A stretch of DNA of 64,000 nucleotides from Paramecium pentaurelia (lineage: Eukaryota > Ciliophora > Oligohymenophorea > Peniculida > Parameciidae). A program made the translations under genes and the position numbers. Within the stretch, counting starts at the first letter, position 1. The number at the start of each line of letters is the position of its first letter. The notes beneath the pieces were generated by a model. That model did not search any database, was not told the origin of the DNA, and saw nothing but the letters and a program-made list of their open reading frames with translations. Positions 47,612 through 59,816 of this stretch are shown here, in pieces. The DNA is taken from NCBI GenBank assembly GCA_905183005.1, contig CAJJDO010000026.1, positions 547,717-611,716 of the forward strand, in the 5' to 3' direction.

Positions 47612-48705
47612 TAATACTTGATAAAATAAAATATTTATTTATCATATAAGAAATTGTAGATGATATTGTTTTTTTCAATTTGAAAGCAGAATGAGGATTG
47701 AAATTATGAATTATTTACTTTGATTAGAATCAGTTTGGATTTTAATCTAGAACTTTTTAATTTTGAAGTAATAATATCAAATATGGGTTATAGGTATAGA
47801 TAAATTCATTTATGTTTTTACTTTGATTTTTATTCCTGATTAAGTTCTTTAATATATTCTTTCTCCTTATTATTCAACCTAAACATAAGTCTATCTTATC
47901 CACTTCTCATTACATACAAAATCTAATTATATTGAAATCTTTACATCTTTATTTCCACAAGGGCAATTAAATTATCCTAAGCAATCGCAATCTGAAACAA
48001 CATTTTAATTATTTAATTCAATTTCTAAATTAGCAAATTTAAATACAAGTGCTTGGCAAAATAATGCTAGCTAATAGAATCACAAAGATAACAAAGGACT
48101 TCATTAATTTTTATTAATTAATAATAAAACGAATTTATATTATAATTGTTTACATAAAGCTTTAAATTACTCGTCTTCCAAATTCAAGTTAATATTTATT
48201 GAAATTTGATTCTAGAGTAAAGAAAATATAGTTAAAATATATATATATATATTGATAAAAATCAAATTTATAAAATTTACAATTAATTTGTTAATATTGC
48301 TAATTCTCTATCGTTTGGATATGCATTGTATTTATTAAAAAGATCTTGAACTTGTTTTGTAATAATTATAGCATCATCATTAGTTTTTACTTTTTTTAAT
48401 AGATTTGAAATAAAGCCTTTTTTAAATTATTCTATATCAATTTGTTCTTAAAATAATTATCTAATGTAATCAATAGTAACATTGCTAAATAATTAAGGAT
48501 TAGATTGTTGACTTTCATTAGAATCTACATGATGATCAATATAAAATAATTTTTTGAATTATTGATAATTTATTTGAGAATTTTAACCATAACTTAATAT
48601 TAAATCTCTTACTAAACCTTTGATTTGAATTCTTAATCTTCTAAAACCTGAATAGAAATCTTGTTCTGTAATAAAATCTTTATTTTCATGATCAAAAAAT
48701 TTGAA
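47612..48705. repeat. 1,094-bp direct duplicate, copy 2
   Basis: Second copy of the block at 46517-47610. It continues seamlessly into the rest of the EF-hand gene beyond 48705, so it is the copy in natural context on its right side. Confidence 0.9.
47777..48104 (-). CDS. Small secreted cysteine-containing protein (copy 2)
   Basis: Same sequence as 46682-47009: signal peptide MKSFVIFVILLASIILP, one 22-nt intron, CDCLGQFNCPCGN cluster, stop at 47777-47779. Probably the same locus represented twice. If the overlap is collapsed, one gene remains between the minus-strand gene at 45911 and the EF-hand gene. Confidence 0.6.
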
Positions 48706-49744
48706 AACAGACTTGCAACAAAAATCAATTCTCTAAATTAATTTTAATTATGTTTTAGATAATAATTTACATTTAAGTAACAATTGATATAATTATTGAT
48801 AAACAACTTTATCAAAATTTATTAATTCTATTTAATACTTATTATTATCATTTGATTTAGGAGTAAATGTAAAATCCTATAATTTTTTAGTTAATTCATC
48901 AACAAAAACACTACTGGCATTACTATGAGTTTATTCACTATTTAATAGTTTGAGTTAAGCTTTTCTGTATTTTACTGTTGATCTTTATTCAGGAGATTGA
49001 AATGAATTATCATTTTCATAGATAGATTGTTAAAAATTATTTTGTTTTAATGGTGATAAAAGTTTTTCTTTACTAATATTTTCAGATTTCAACTGAGTTA
49101 TTACAAATATATCCAATAAATTTATTTAATCAATAGTTTCATTATGATTACCCATCATAAAAAAATAGTTTGTATCTTCTTGAGTTAAATTAAAATATTT
49201 TTAAAAATCATTCATATGAATAATTCCATTGTTACTCTTATCTAATTATTGAAAAAGTTTAAAATAATTAAAGTTTTCTTTTTCTAAAAGCATTTTAATT
49301 TCTAATTACTCCCTTAAATAGATTAACAATTCTCCAAAGAAATAAGATAAACCAGTCTCTATTATTTCAGGCAAACACATCTATTTTTCAATAAAGTAAG
49401 GCTCTCTGACTGCAGCCACAAATCTTATTTCACGATTAGTTTTCGATAGCATTTAAATAGTAAAGCTATATAATAATGGTCTCATACTCTTCAAAAGTAA
49501 CTCTGCCATCTTTATTAACATCAAAATATTTGACGCATAAAAAAGCATCATAATGCTGGCATTAAATATCGTTATCTTAACAAAATTGAAGAATATCGTA
49601 AGAAGTTATATGTCCTTTATTTTGTTGGTCAAATCTATCCATGATGGGTTTCAAAGAAAATAAGGACTATTGATTTAATTCAATTCTTATGTTTTCTAAA
49701 GCCTTTTCACATTCAATTATTGAGGAAATTAATTGTTTTATCAT
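48262..49744 (-). CDS. Four-EF-hand calcium-binding protein
   Basis: Minus strand from ATG 49744 (MIKQLISSIIECEKALENIR) to TGA 48262-48264, about 480 residues. Four EF-hand loops are visible: FDQQNKGHITSYD, FDVNKDGRVTFEEYE, LDKSNNGIIHMND and FDHENKDFITEQD. The second is canonical, the others lack one or two ligands. Long linkers between the second and third pairs are polar, with SPEQRSTVKYRKAQL. The C-terminus is helical. At least one intron lies between the second and third EF-hands. A calcium sensor; no enzyme domain was found. Its 3' end is duplicated to the left. Confidence 0.75.
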
Positions 49745-49779
49745 TAACAGATAAATAATAATAATAATAATACATTATA

Positions 49780-50927
49780 TCATTTTTTAACTATATAATA
49801 TTAAATAAGATAACTTAAAGCTATTCCACCTATATTTAATATAATATCTTATCTTTCCTGAATGTAATTGAATACTTTTTTTGGTATTGAATTCTATAGT
49901 TAATCTAAGGAGTTGTAATAGGGTAATTATGATTTGAAGTTATGTTAGTAAACAATAGAACTAATCTAATAATTAATAATATACTTTTATGAAAATTAAA
50001 TATGTTCTTATTAACAAATAAGATCAAATTTATATTTACTTTCAAATTATTATGCTAATTACAAAATATTCTCTAATTTTATATCTTAAATTCGTTCTTT
50101 GTTATTAAGATTTTAAAAATACTCTTAAAATTCTCCAATAAGATTGTCTTCATCTCTCAAATCTAAGACTTCATAATGAATGGCAATAAAAGCTGCACAT
50201 ACATACAAAATTGAATTTTATTAAGAACAAAAAAGGAAATCCCAAATTCTAGAGATATCATTTAAATTGTCTAAGGAATGAGAAAACCATGTTAGAATCC
50301 ATGGAATAACACAAGTTGGATGTTCAATAATTGTCATCAATTAATTGAGTTTTTGATTAGAAGTATCTCTAGAGTATCGCAATAGAAGATTTCTAATGAA
50401 TTAATATTATGGAGTGATTGTAGTAGCTAATTCTTGATCTAAATAATCTTTAAAGAAATTTTAGGCAGCATAAATAGATGCAATGTAACCTTATTCCACT
50501 CCTAAGACAAGTATCAAAATTGAGACAACATCATGATAACCTTGATAATAGGAGAAATTGGGACATTGACTGAAAATGGAATCTAATACATCCATTAAAC
50601 ATTTTCTTAATTGATCTCTATATTTAAAAAATAGGAATTACATTTCTTTAAAGTTTTTGACTTGTGATATAGTATTTAATGATCGATGAACATCTTTCAA
50701 TAGTTAATCATATTATAGACATTTTTCCCTTTCTTAGTATGGTAATTGCTGATTTATTCCTAATAATTTAGTCCATATTAGTCTTCTATAATATCTATGA
50801 TATAATGATAGAATGAAACATACATATTGTGAAATCCATAGTTTCGTCCATATTATCTTATTTTAACATAACCTATATCATTGTCAATATTGTCTAATAG
50901 TGATTATAGATTTTCAGAATTATCCAT
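49780..50927 (-). CDS. TBC1D20-like Rab GTPase-activating protein with C-terminal anchor
   Basis: Minus strand from MDNSENLQSLLDNIDNDIGY (ATG 50927) to TGA 49780-49782. TBC-domain features: RRLIWTKLLGINQQL, the arginine-finger motif LLKDVHR, the glutamine-finger motif YYQGYHDVVSILILVLG, HPTCVIPWILTWFSHSL and ISRIWDFLFCS. The last 20 residues (ILNIGGIALSYLIQYYIVKK) are a tail anchor. TBC domain, YYQGYHD and a C-terminal membrane segment together match TBC1D20, the ER-bound GAP for Rab1. Introns near the 5' end (including 29 nt ending before YYRRLIW) fix the frame; the first exon junction is uncertain. Confidence 0.8.
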
Positions 50928-51103
50928 ATAATAAAAATATTTGTAATATAGAGTTTATATGAGTATTTTATAATAAAGTGTATTAGTTTTTTATGTTTTT
51001 TTACTAAATCGCTGATCAATGATGCATTACATATTTCAATATATTATATTAAAGATATACATTGTTTCGATTAAAATTTATTATTTATTGTAAGAGATTT
51101 GGA

Positions 51104-54100
51104 ATGAAGAACCAATAGTTATTATATACTACAAAGTGGGTGCAGGATAAAGAAGCTAAATGTTGTAAGAAATGCTAAACCCCATTTAAGGCGATATTCA
51201 AAAGGAAACATCACTGTCGAAATTGCGGTGAGGTATTTTGCGATAGGTATTGATTTTGTCCTAGAGCTTAAAATAGTTGTTCGAATTTCTTTATGGATAA
51301 AACTAACTTTAAAAACTTTTAGGAGATCAAAAAAAATAAAGTATAATTGTACTTTGAATAATAAGGTTCGATTATGTTAGGATTGTTTTAATGACATCAA
51401 CAAGAAGTTAATAGAAAATGGAGATATTGTTGAAGATAAGAATACCATTGGTATTGATGATTCATAATAAATGAGAAGACATTCTAAATCATTTAATATT
51501 ATTAATGAGAAATTGCCAGAATCTGCTAATGATGTATATATATATTATTAATATATCCAAGTAGTCCCCTCCTCCTATTTTATAATTAGTACCTTAAACG
51601 ATTAATGATTAAAAAACAACAATTTTGCCTATGCTTAAGGTTCAAATTCCAGAGACAATTACAATAGGCGATGACATAGAACGAAAGTAAAAGAAATTAG
51701 AATAGAAGATGATTTCTACAATAGAAGACTTTGTGGAAAGAAGAACCATAGTTTATGGTATAAAAGAGAATTGGTAAGGAGTGATGACATAATTTATCAA
51801 AAATTCAATTGAAGACTTAAAGTATCATTATATTGATAATTAATCGAAAGTGAAAAATAAAGTGAGATATATCAAAATCAAAATAATTCCATTTATTAAT
51901 TATGCAGCTACTAGATATTAAAGGGGAGTTACAATAAGAAAAAATATAGCTCATAAAAGAATGAAAACACATCATAAATCACCATCATTTTTATTACTGA
52001 GTGGATCTTTAGATTTAGATATTCAAAATTTTGATAATGTGGTAAAGAATTAGAATAAGTATATACAATAAGCATTAGAGTAAATAGATATACTAAATCC
52101 TAATATTATTTTAGTTGAGAAAAGCATAAATACTATTTTATTAAATGAATTAGTTAAAAAGGATATAACCGTTTCTATTCAATGTAGTTACAAATAACTT
52201 TTAAAAGTTGAATAAGCAGTTCAAGGTAGAATATAGAAGGCTGTAGATGTTTTTAATAAGTGTTGTTCTAAAGATTGTCTTGGTAAATCTCATACAGCAT
52301 CTTATGTTTGTTGTGATCCAGAAACAATAAAATAAAATTTAAATTTGTATAATAAATTGGATGAAAGAGATAAGTCTTTACTTGAAATACATTTAGAAAA
52401 AAAGAAAAATAGAGATAACACATTATTATTTATTTAAACACCATAATCAAGTAACTCTTTTTAGATGACTTTAAGTGGACCTAGAATTAATGAATTGATT
52501 AATGTGAAATAATGTTTTTAAGAACTTTTTTGTATTTGTTACTAAATGTCTTTAGAATTTGAAATGATTTTATTAGATTATAAAATTAGATAAGATTTAG
52601 AATTAAAATATAAATAGATTGATAATGAAAATTCTCCTATGATTACTTGTGGAGAGATTTCAGATTTTTCAGTATAATTGATGACAGATTATGAAAATTC
52701 TAAAATTAAACTTTGCAAATTGAGATACTATCCTGCTGTTATCAATAAAATACATGATATACAAAAAAAGAATAAGTAAATATTATATCATTAATATCAG
52801 TGATGAGAGTTTGGAAAACTATATCTTAGAGAATATCAAAAATATTAATAATAAGAAAATACCATATTTTTGTTAATTATGTGATTGTTAAAAAGAAATA
52901 GTTAGTTTTTATGAAAGTTCTGGATAAAATTAAGAAGACGTAAGTTTAGGGAAGTATATTAGTGATAAAGCTATGATTCAAGGTTCAAAATGTGGAAATT
53001 GTTAAACAAAAAAGATTAATCATGTATCAATTAGATATGGTCCAGGAGCATTTGTTAGATGTGTAGTAGAAAAGAAAAAATAATAAAATTTATAAGTTAA
53101 AGCTACTACTAATCAAATAAAGAAAGCAACTAGTTTTTTATATCCATAATCTTTAAATGATGAGATTTCTACATAATGTGATAATTTAATTGGAGATTTA
53201 GAACCAAAAATATAATAATAAGTAGAATTAAATATTATTACTTATATTAAATGTCTTAATACTAATTGTGATAAATAATTAACTAAATCTTTTAAATTAG
53301 AAAAGAATCAATTGGAATTTTCATTTTATAGATTAATACAATATCTTATTAAGAATTCTTTAAGATTAAAGAAAACAAATAAGAAAGATTGGCTTATATT
53401 TGAAGGAGAAATAAAAGAATAAGCAGATAAATAATCAGATACATGTAATCATAATTAAACAGAAAGAGTATTTGAATGTGATGAATATTAAATAAAGTTG
53501 TTTACAAACTTATTTGATATTTATAAGATTAAAAATTTTCAATTTGATTGTTAAGAAGTTAAATAACATATAGAAAAATGTGATAAAGAAGAAATAGATA
53601 AAAGAAAAGATAATTTAATCTTTTATTTACAAAAATTATTTTAATTAATTTCAAGTGGAGATAAAAGTGTAAGAAGTAGTTATATGACAGCATCAACACA
53701 ATCAAATTCATTTGTAATATCTGATAAAAATCCTGAAACATCTTTAGGAATTCTAGGCAATTTTATTGAAAGATTAACATAAACCTCTTTTTCTGATTTT
53801 ATTTCATTAGAATAAGAGAGTATGCAAGTTTATTAACGTTTATATTAAATAGAAATGGCTGAATAATTAAGAATAGCGGCAAAATAAAAAAGTGAATCAG
53901 ATTTTCTTAGATCAAAAACATCTATGTTCTCATTAGTTTCAAGTGAAAGTGGTCCTTCTATGAAATATTCATTGAGAAAAACATAAAAAGAACCTTCTAC
54001 TTTAATATCATCTTAATAAATTAATATTGAAAATTAATTTCCTCTTTAAAATTAGTCTCCTATACAATACACTTAATCACCTGAATCTCCTACTTAAGAA

Positions 54101-55393
54101 CATCTAACTTAATATGAAGAATAATCAGATGCAGGAACAGAAAAAATGGAATATGAATTAAATTCATAGAATTTATTTAAATATTATTTTGAGAAATGGC
54201 CAAGACAAGCTATTAATTCTGATTAAACAAATTTACAAATAAAATCATTTTTTGAATATATTCCTATTTATAATCAAAATGATATTGGTTTAATTGCAGC
54301 TGCTTTGAATCATCCAAAATATTATGATTTATATGAATATAAATATAGATTTACTGAATTTTAGGGAAAAATTGAAAATAAATCTTTATAATAGGAAGTA
54401 GAAATTGAAGCAGCAAAAATTTTAAAAGAATAAACTAAATTAGCTATTATTGAAGAATTTCAATTAAAAATAACTAAATTTACTTCATAAATAAAAAAAA
54501 CTAGTTCCAATAATTTATAAGATATAGAAGAAGAAGACCAATAAACTATTAGTTAACCATCAGCAGCTGAGTCTCCTAGAAAACCATCTAAATCAATATC
54601 AATTTAATTATATTATCCTAAATAATTTGAATGTATTAGAATGTTAAATGGAATTAAAATCAAATAATTTATTAAATCTATTGCAAGTTGTTCTAATTGG
54701 AATTCAGCAGGAGGCAAAAGTGGATCAACTTTTTATAAATCATCTGATAATTTATTTATTTTTAAGGCAGTTAAAGAATCTGAATTTAATATGTTTGAAT
54801 CATTTGCTCCTAAATACTTTGAACATCTTTATTCAAATATATTTTTACAAAAACCTTCTGTTCTTAATAAAATTTATGGAATGTTCACTATTAAAAATTC
54901 TAGAGGTATTACATATTTTATTGCTATGGAAAATCTATTTTGGGGTTTAGAAGGTGATTTAACCGTTTATGATCTTAAAGGTAGTAAGGCAAAAAGATGG
55001 AATCGTAAAAATCTAAAAACTTTACTTGATACTAATTATATTATTGATAGGAATGGGGAACCTTTACCTATTCAAGAATAAGATTACTATTTTTTAGAAA
55101 AAGCACTTGAATCAGACTCTTAGTTTTTACTTGATGTTGCTGTTGTTGATTATTCATTATTATTAATAATAGATAAGTAAAATTAATAGATTAAATTATC
55201 AATAATTGATTACTTGTAGTGTTATGATTTATTGAAAAAAATGGAAACTACGTAATATTTTTAATTTATATTTAGATTAAAAACTGCTATCAATTTAGGA
55301 ATTGATCCAACTATTATAAAACCAGAAGAATACTAAATTCGATTTATTAAAGCAATGAAATAATACTTTATGGGAATATACTCATCACTATGA
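51104..55393 (+). CDS. PIKfyve/Fab1 phosphatidylinositol-3-phosphate 5-kinase
   Basis: ATG 51104. An N-terminal FYVE finger (VQDKEAKCCKKCQTPF, KRKHHCRNCGEVFC, then CDR) binds PI3P; a 20-nt intron follows. Residues about 190-560 are TCP-1/chaperonin-like (RRTIVYGIKENWQGV, ILVEKSINTILLNEL), then a Cys-rich part (CSKDCLGKSHTASYVCC). The C-terminal PIP-kinase domain has KVDQLFINHL-type sequence in another frame but reads GGKSGSTFYKSSDNLFIFKA, then LTVYDLKGSKAKRWN, LDVAVVDYSLLL and IIDYLQCYDLLKKME. It ends QYFMGIYSSL at TGA 55391-55393. About 1,390 residues, shorter than animal PIKfyve because disordered linkers are short and no DEP was seen. Makes PI(3,5)P2 on endosomes. Confidence 0.9.
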
Positions 55394-55530
55394 TTTATTT
55401 ATAACATAAACAATTAAATTACATAAAATTTCTTAAATTATTCTCTAAATAATAAATATATAAATTAAATAAAAAATAATAAGAATTAATTAAATAATAA
55501 TTATTAATATAATAATAGGGTTTTATATAT

Positions 55531-56280
55531 TCAAGCATGTATAAAATCATATATTAATAATATAATTCCCATAAAAAAGAAGAATGATCCTATTTGTGAA
55601 CCTAATTATTCATTTAAAATAACCGAACTAAAAAGATGATTATTAGCTGCTTCAATATGTTTAAAACTATCTGTAGCATTTAATAATATTTATTCTGTTT
55701 ACATTTCTTAATAAACTATTAAATTTTGCATATTCTAAATAAAGAGACAAATATCACTTATTTATTCTTTGATACTAATTATTTCATTTATATCATTCTA
55801 ATATTGCTTTTATATTTATAAATTCTATATTAAAGAATGATCAGATTGTTTACTATTTGATAGATGAAGGATATTTTAAGTTTTAAATTCAATCATATAT
55901 TTTTTATCAATATTAATATTTATTCTTTTTTTTGGGTATTATGAAATTTATTATTTTTATTTCTATCTATAATATTTAAATTCTCTAAATAGTAAAATAA
56001 TTTGATTTAATTTAGCAATTAGACAACTTATTATTACTTCTTTATGTACATATTCACTTAATAAACTAATAAAATTTACGTTTTAGTTTTTGAATTTGAT
56101 TGCATTTATTAAAGTTCTTTTATTTTTTAAGAGCAATTTGTAATTTAAGTAGAAACTTAGTTATCAAATTCATTTCTTTCTTTGTCTGAAAAAGGATGAC
56201 CTGATAAATGAGTAATTGCAGTGTATTTGTCTTTTTAAATATTCATAAATTAAAGTATAGTAGTTGTCATATTATGCTAT
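55531..56280 (-). CDS. Syntaxin-18-like (Ufe1-type) ER SNARE
   Basis: Minus strand from MTTTILQFMNIQKDKYTAI (ATG 56280) to TGA 55531-55533, about 240 residues, with one 23-nt intron. The N-terminus HLSGHPFSDKERNEFDNQV resembles the start of syntaxin 18. The SNARE helix runs from DINEIISIKEQISDICLFIQ through NMQNLIVYQEMQTEQILL, with Gln near the zero layer, to ATDSFKHIEAANNHL. A C-terminal anchor follows (IGSFFFFMGIILLIYDFIHA). Syntaxin 18 works in Golgi-to-ER retrograde fusion. It sits 68 bp downstream of the CNG channel stop on the same strand. Confidence 0.75.
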
Positions 56281-56347
56281 AAGAATGATTCTACAATATA
56301 CAATATATTATGAAGATTTATTAAAAACATCAATTGGCTTTTCAATT

Positions 56348-59300
56348 TCATTTTTGATGTTTATTTTTGCTTTACTAATGTTCATGAACTTTTATGTGAT
56401 ATCCATACAATTCTTAATATAAGAATAATTCGAATTCAAAAGAAAATTATATTTATAAATAATAATAACTGTAAATTGTATTTTTAGTTATAAAATTATC
56501 AAACCTACCTTTAAGTAATCTATCTCCTACAAGTTTATAAGAATAATAATACTTAAAATATTTTTAAGGCTTATTCATTAGTTTAGGATAATATAACACT
56601 TACTTTTATTACTACTTTGCTAATTCTGCCTTTTTCCTTAATTCTTTACCTCTACAAATTGCTGTATAAAGGAATGAATAAAGAGAATAGATGGGGAAAT
56701 GTTCAACATGTTTTTAATATCTTTGAACCAACTTTAAAACTGCAGAGATATTATGTTATGGAAAATATTTTCTAAAGGTCATAATTTTATCAAATTCTCC
56801 AAGAGATGGAAAAGTAATAATAGGCTATATATATATAGAATAATTTTACAAATTCAATTGTTAATAATTAATTCTCTTATAATGCAGCTAAGACATTATC
56901 AAAGATTACAGCTGTATTATTTGTTTTAGTTGTTCCTCTTTTGATTGAAGTTCTTGGTCTAACATTTGGATTTGCTACATTTATTTGTTATTAAGTTGAT
57001 TATTAATTAATAAATGTAACCTTCTATGCCATTTATTAGATATTTTTAGGATTTGTTCCTGAATTTTATGGACTTTAAGATCCTTTAGAAACAGATTTAC
57101 CCATTTATTATTATGGTTAACCACTTGACTCTTCTTAATATTCATCTTCTTCTTCAGATTCAATAGAATTTTCAATATCTTGATCAACATTAGAAACTTT
57201 ATTAAATTTATTACCAAATCCAGCAGTTTCTACTGTATGTTTAGGATCATTTTTTCGATTAAATTCTTTTCTATTATTCATCTATTCATCAAAATTAGGA
57301 TATGGTTCTTAATCTTAATCTTATTCTTGATCTTCTATCATTTCAACTTCATCTTCATCAACTTAGGGTAGATGATTTGCTTATTGGGTTACCATTTATT
57401 AAGGTATATGGGGTTGATTAATTTTATAATTAGAAGATTATTATTGCATTGATAAGATTGAGTGAGTATTAACTCTAGAGACAGATCGAGTTCTCATTTA
57501 TGAATATGCTATAATTAATTATTAATAATACTTCTACTATCAGTATCTGAGACATCATCTTATAATAAAACATGAGTTGCTTATGTTCCATCTTGAGTTT
57601 CTTCTTAAAACAATTACATTTAATATTCTTTGGCTATTTATTCTATTATTTATTATTACAATAAAGCATTAATAAATTTAGATTTCCTTGGTCTATATAA
57701 AATTAATGAATAAAAATAATACTATTAAGGATCATCTCTTTCTTATTAATGAGGATAGAGTGATTATTTAATTACTCTATCTTAATTTGGATTGAAATGC
57801 AATATTGGACATTAATTAACCATATGAGAATGGGCTTTACATCCATAACATTTAATTTATAAATCTGATAAATCTTGATTTATTTTCACTTTATCTTTAA
57901 TCATATAAAAGACTTCTCTTTCATCTGGGAATTAATCCAATAGATTTATAAAATTATCTCTAGAAATCTTAAATAGTTTTCCAAATCCTTTAGAAACAAT
58001 TGTAGCTGTTCTAGGTTAATTTGTAATAAAACTATAAAAGCCAAAATATTCTCCTTTCTCTAAATCAAAAAAATTCAATAAATACTTCTAAAACTTTAAT
58101 ATTATTTCTCTTAAATTTTACATTCATTTTATTTTTTGCTTCAAAAACTACTTCCATTTCTCCTTTATTTATAATATAAATAGAACAATCATCAATATTA
58201 TTCATTTCAACTATTCTTTCTTCAGGTATAGTATTAATCTCTTCCATAAATGGAACCAAAGCTTATTAAAATTTAATTGAAAAATTCCTTTTAATAAAAT
58301 CACATGATTCTAATATAGATGCTCTTAATTAATATTTTAATTCTGCTTATAATCTCTCTGATAATTTACTTACAATATTTGAAACATTTTCATCAATCAT
58401 TGATTATTCTGCCTAATTTAGAATTTATTAAAATTACTTTGCAAATATAATCTAAATAATTTCTAATACGAACTTGTAAATTAAAATCAATTTTATTCAT
58501 TGACATAAAATTATTCATTAATTTCATTGATTCTGAATAAATTTAATTTCTTTGAGATTTATGGAAGAAAAATCCTAAAGAAACTACTATTATACCCATT
58601 AAAAATAAAGATAAAAATGACATAGCTGCAGCAAAATACTTTTCATCATTATTAGCTATTTTAATTTCTGTTGATCCTACATTAGTAAGATAAATTGCAG
58701 CCCAATGCAATGATTCTGCATATCTAATACTATCATTAGCTCCTCTCAAATGATTTATATCTAACCATGTATATTTACTAGTTGGCTATCCTAATCCATG
58801 CCATATACATGCCGCCAAATGTATAAAATATATTAATCCACATATTATTTGAGTCATTTATAAACAATCTTTTAATACACCCTTGATATTAAAGTATTCT
58901 TAAATTTAATTAAATATCTATTTCATTTTAAAGGTTTTGATTAATCCAAAAATCAAACACAAACATATTTATAAAGATATAAATTAATTTTCATATTAAT
59001 GTACTATGATTAATTCATAAAGTAATGCAAATATACTTATCATATCTGCTAATGCAGTAGTTTTTAAATAATTCATTATTATATGATATCTCTGACTAAA
59101 ATAATTCAATATAATATTATTACTTTATAATAATTCCTTTATGAATGTAGGCTTCATTCAAACAAATAAATATATCAAATGCACATATTACAAATAAAGC
59201 TATTTCTATTGACATTTTTTTTTCTTCATCATAAAATTATGAAATATAATTAGTTTCAAATGCTAATTTATAAGGCAACCACAAAAATATCAAAATAAAA

Positions 59301-59727
59301 GTTGATACTTATATTGTATTCCAAAATATTTTAAAATTACTTTATGGATATATGACAGATATTTTATCCAAATAACTAGAAAAGAAACTGTAAAAAATAT
59401 TATCAATATCATCTATTTATTTATCTGTTCCAAATTAAAGATCATCAAGTACTTAAACTTGATATGTACTTAATGAGCCTATTTTTTTTATATATGAATT
59501 GTCTATGATATTTTTTATAAAAGACTCTTCGTAAAGTCTTTATAAACTCTATTTAAAGACACGTTTCTCTTTTTATAGATTATCATCATCAAAAACCCTG
59601 CTATGTCTTTTATACTTTTTTTTCTATCTATTTGTACCCCCAAACTTTCTTTTATCATTTACACTATTGCGATCACTATTATTCTCACTTTTTTATTAGA
59701 ATTTTAATATTACAATAAATTGTCCAT
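56348..59727 (-). CDS. Cyclic-nucleotide-gated/HCN-type cation channel with CCHC knuckle
   Basis: Minus strand from MDNLFENNSDRNSVNDKRK (ATG 59727, with a 26-nt intron after MDNLF) to TGA 56348-56350, about 1,080 residues. Six-helix channel: S1 TFILIFLWLPYKLAF, S2 IALFVICAFDIFICL, S5 IICGLIYFIHLAACIWHG, pore SLHWAAIYLTNVGSTEI and S6 FAAAMSFLSLFLMGIIVVSL. The cNMP-binding domain has EKGEYFGFYSFITNQPRTAT and SKGFGKLFKISRDNF. A CCHC-type zinc knuckle follows (CYGCKAHSHMVNQC). The long tail ends with a conserved-looking block, FDKIMTFRKYFPQHNI and ICRGKELRKKAELAK. A hydrophobic frame on the other strand over the tail was rejected. Ion selectivity is uncertain because the filter is altered. Confidence 0.8.
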
Positions 59728-59816
59728 ATAATCCTATCTTGGGCTGTTATACTTTGAAGAAGAAATATTAGATGATTTATCATAAATCATTGAGGGCTAT
59801 TTCAAAAACTAATAAT

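Noticed and set aside
56285..57183. Plus-strand multi-transmembrane protein (MILQYTIYYEDLLKTSIG... with several hydrophobic helices)
   Set aside because: The minus strand over the same bases reads as the polar tail of the CNG channel, with good introns and a conserved-looking block (FDKIMTFRKYFPQHNI, GKELRKKAELAK). Reverse complements of K/N/Q-rich coding look hydrophobic, so the plus frame is a shadow.
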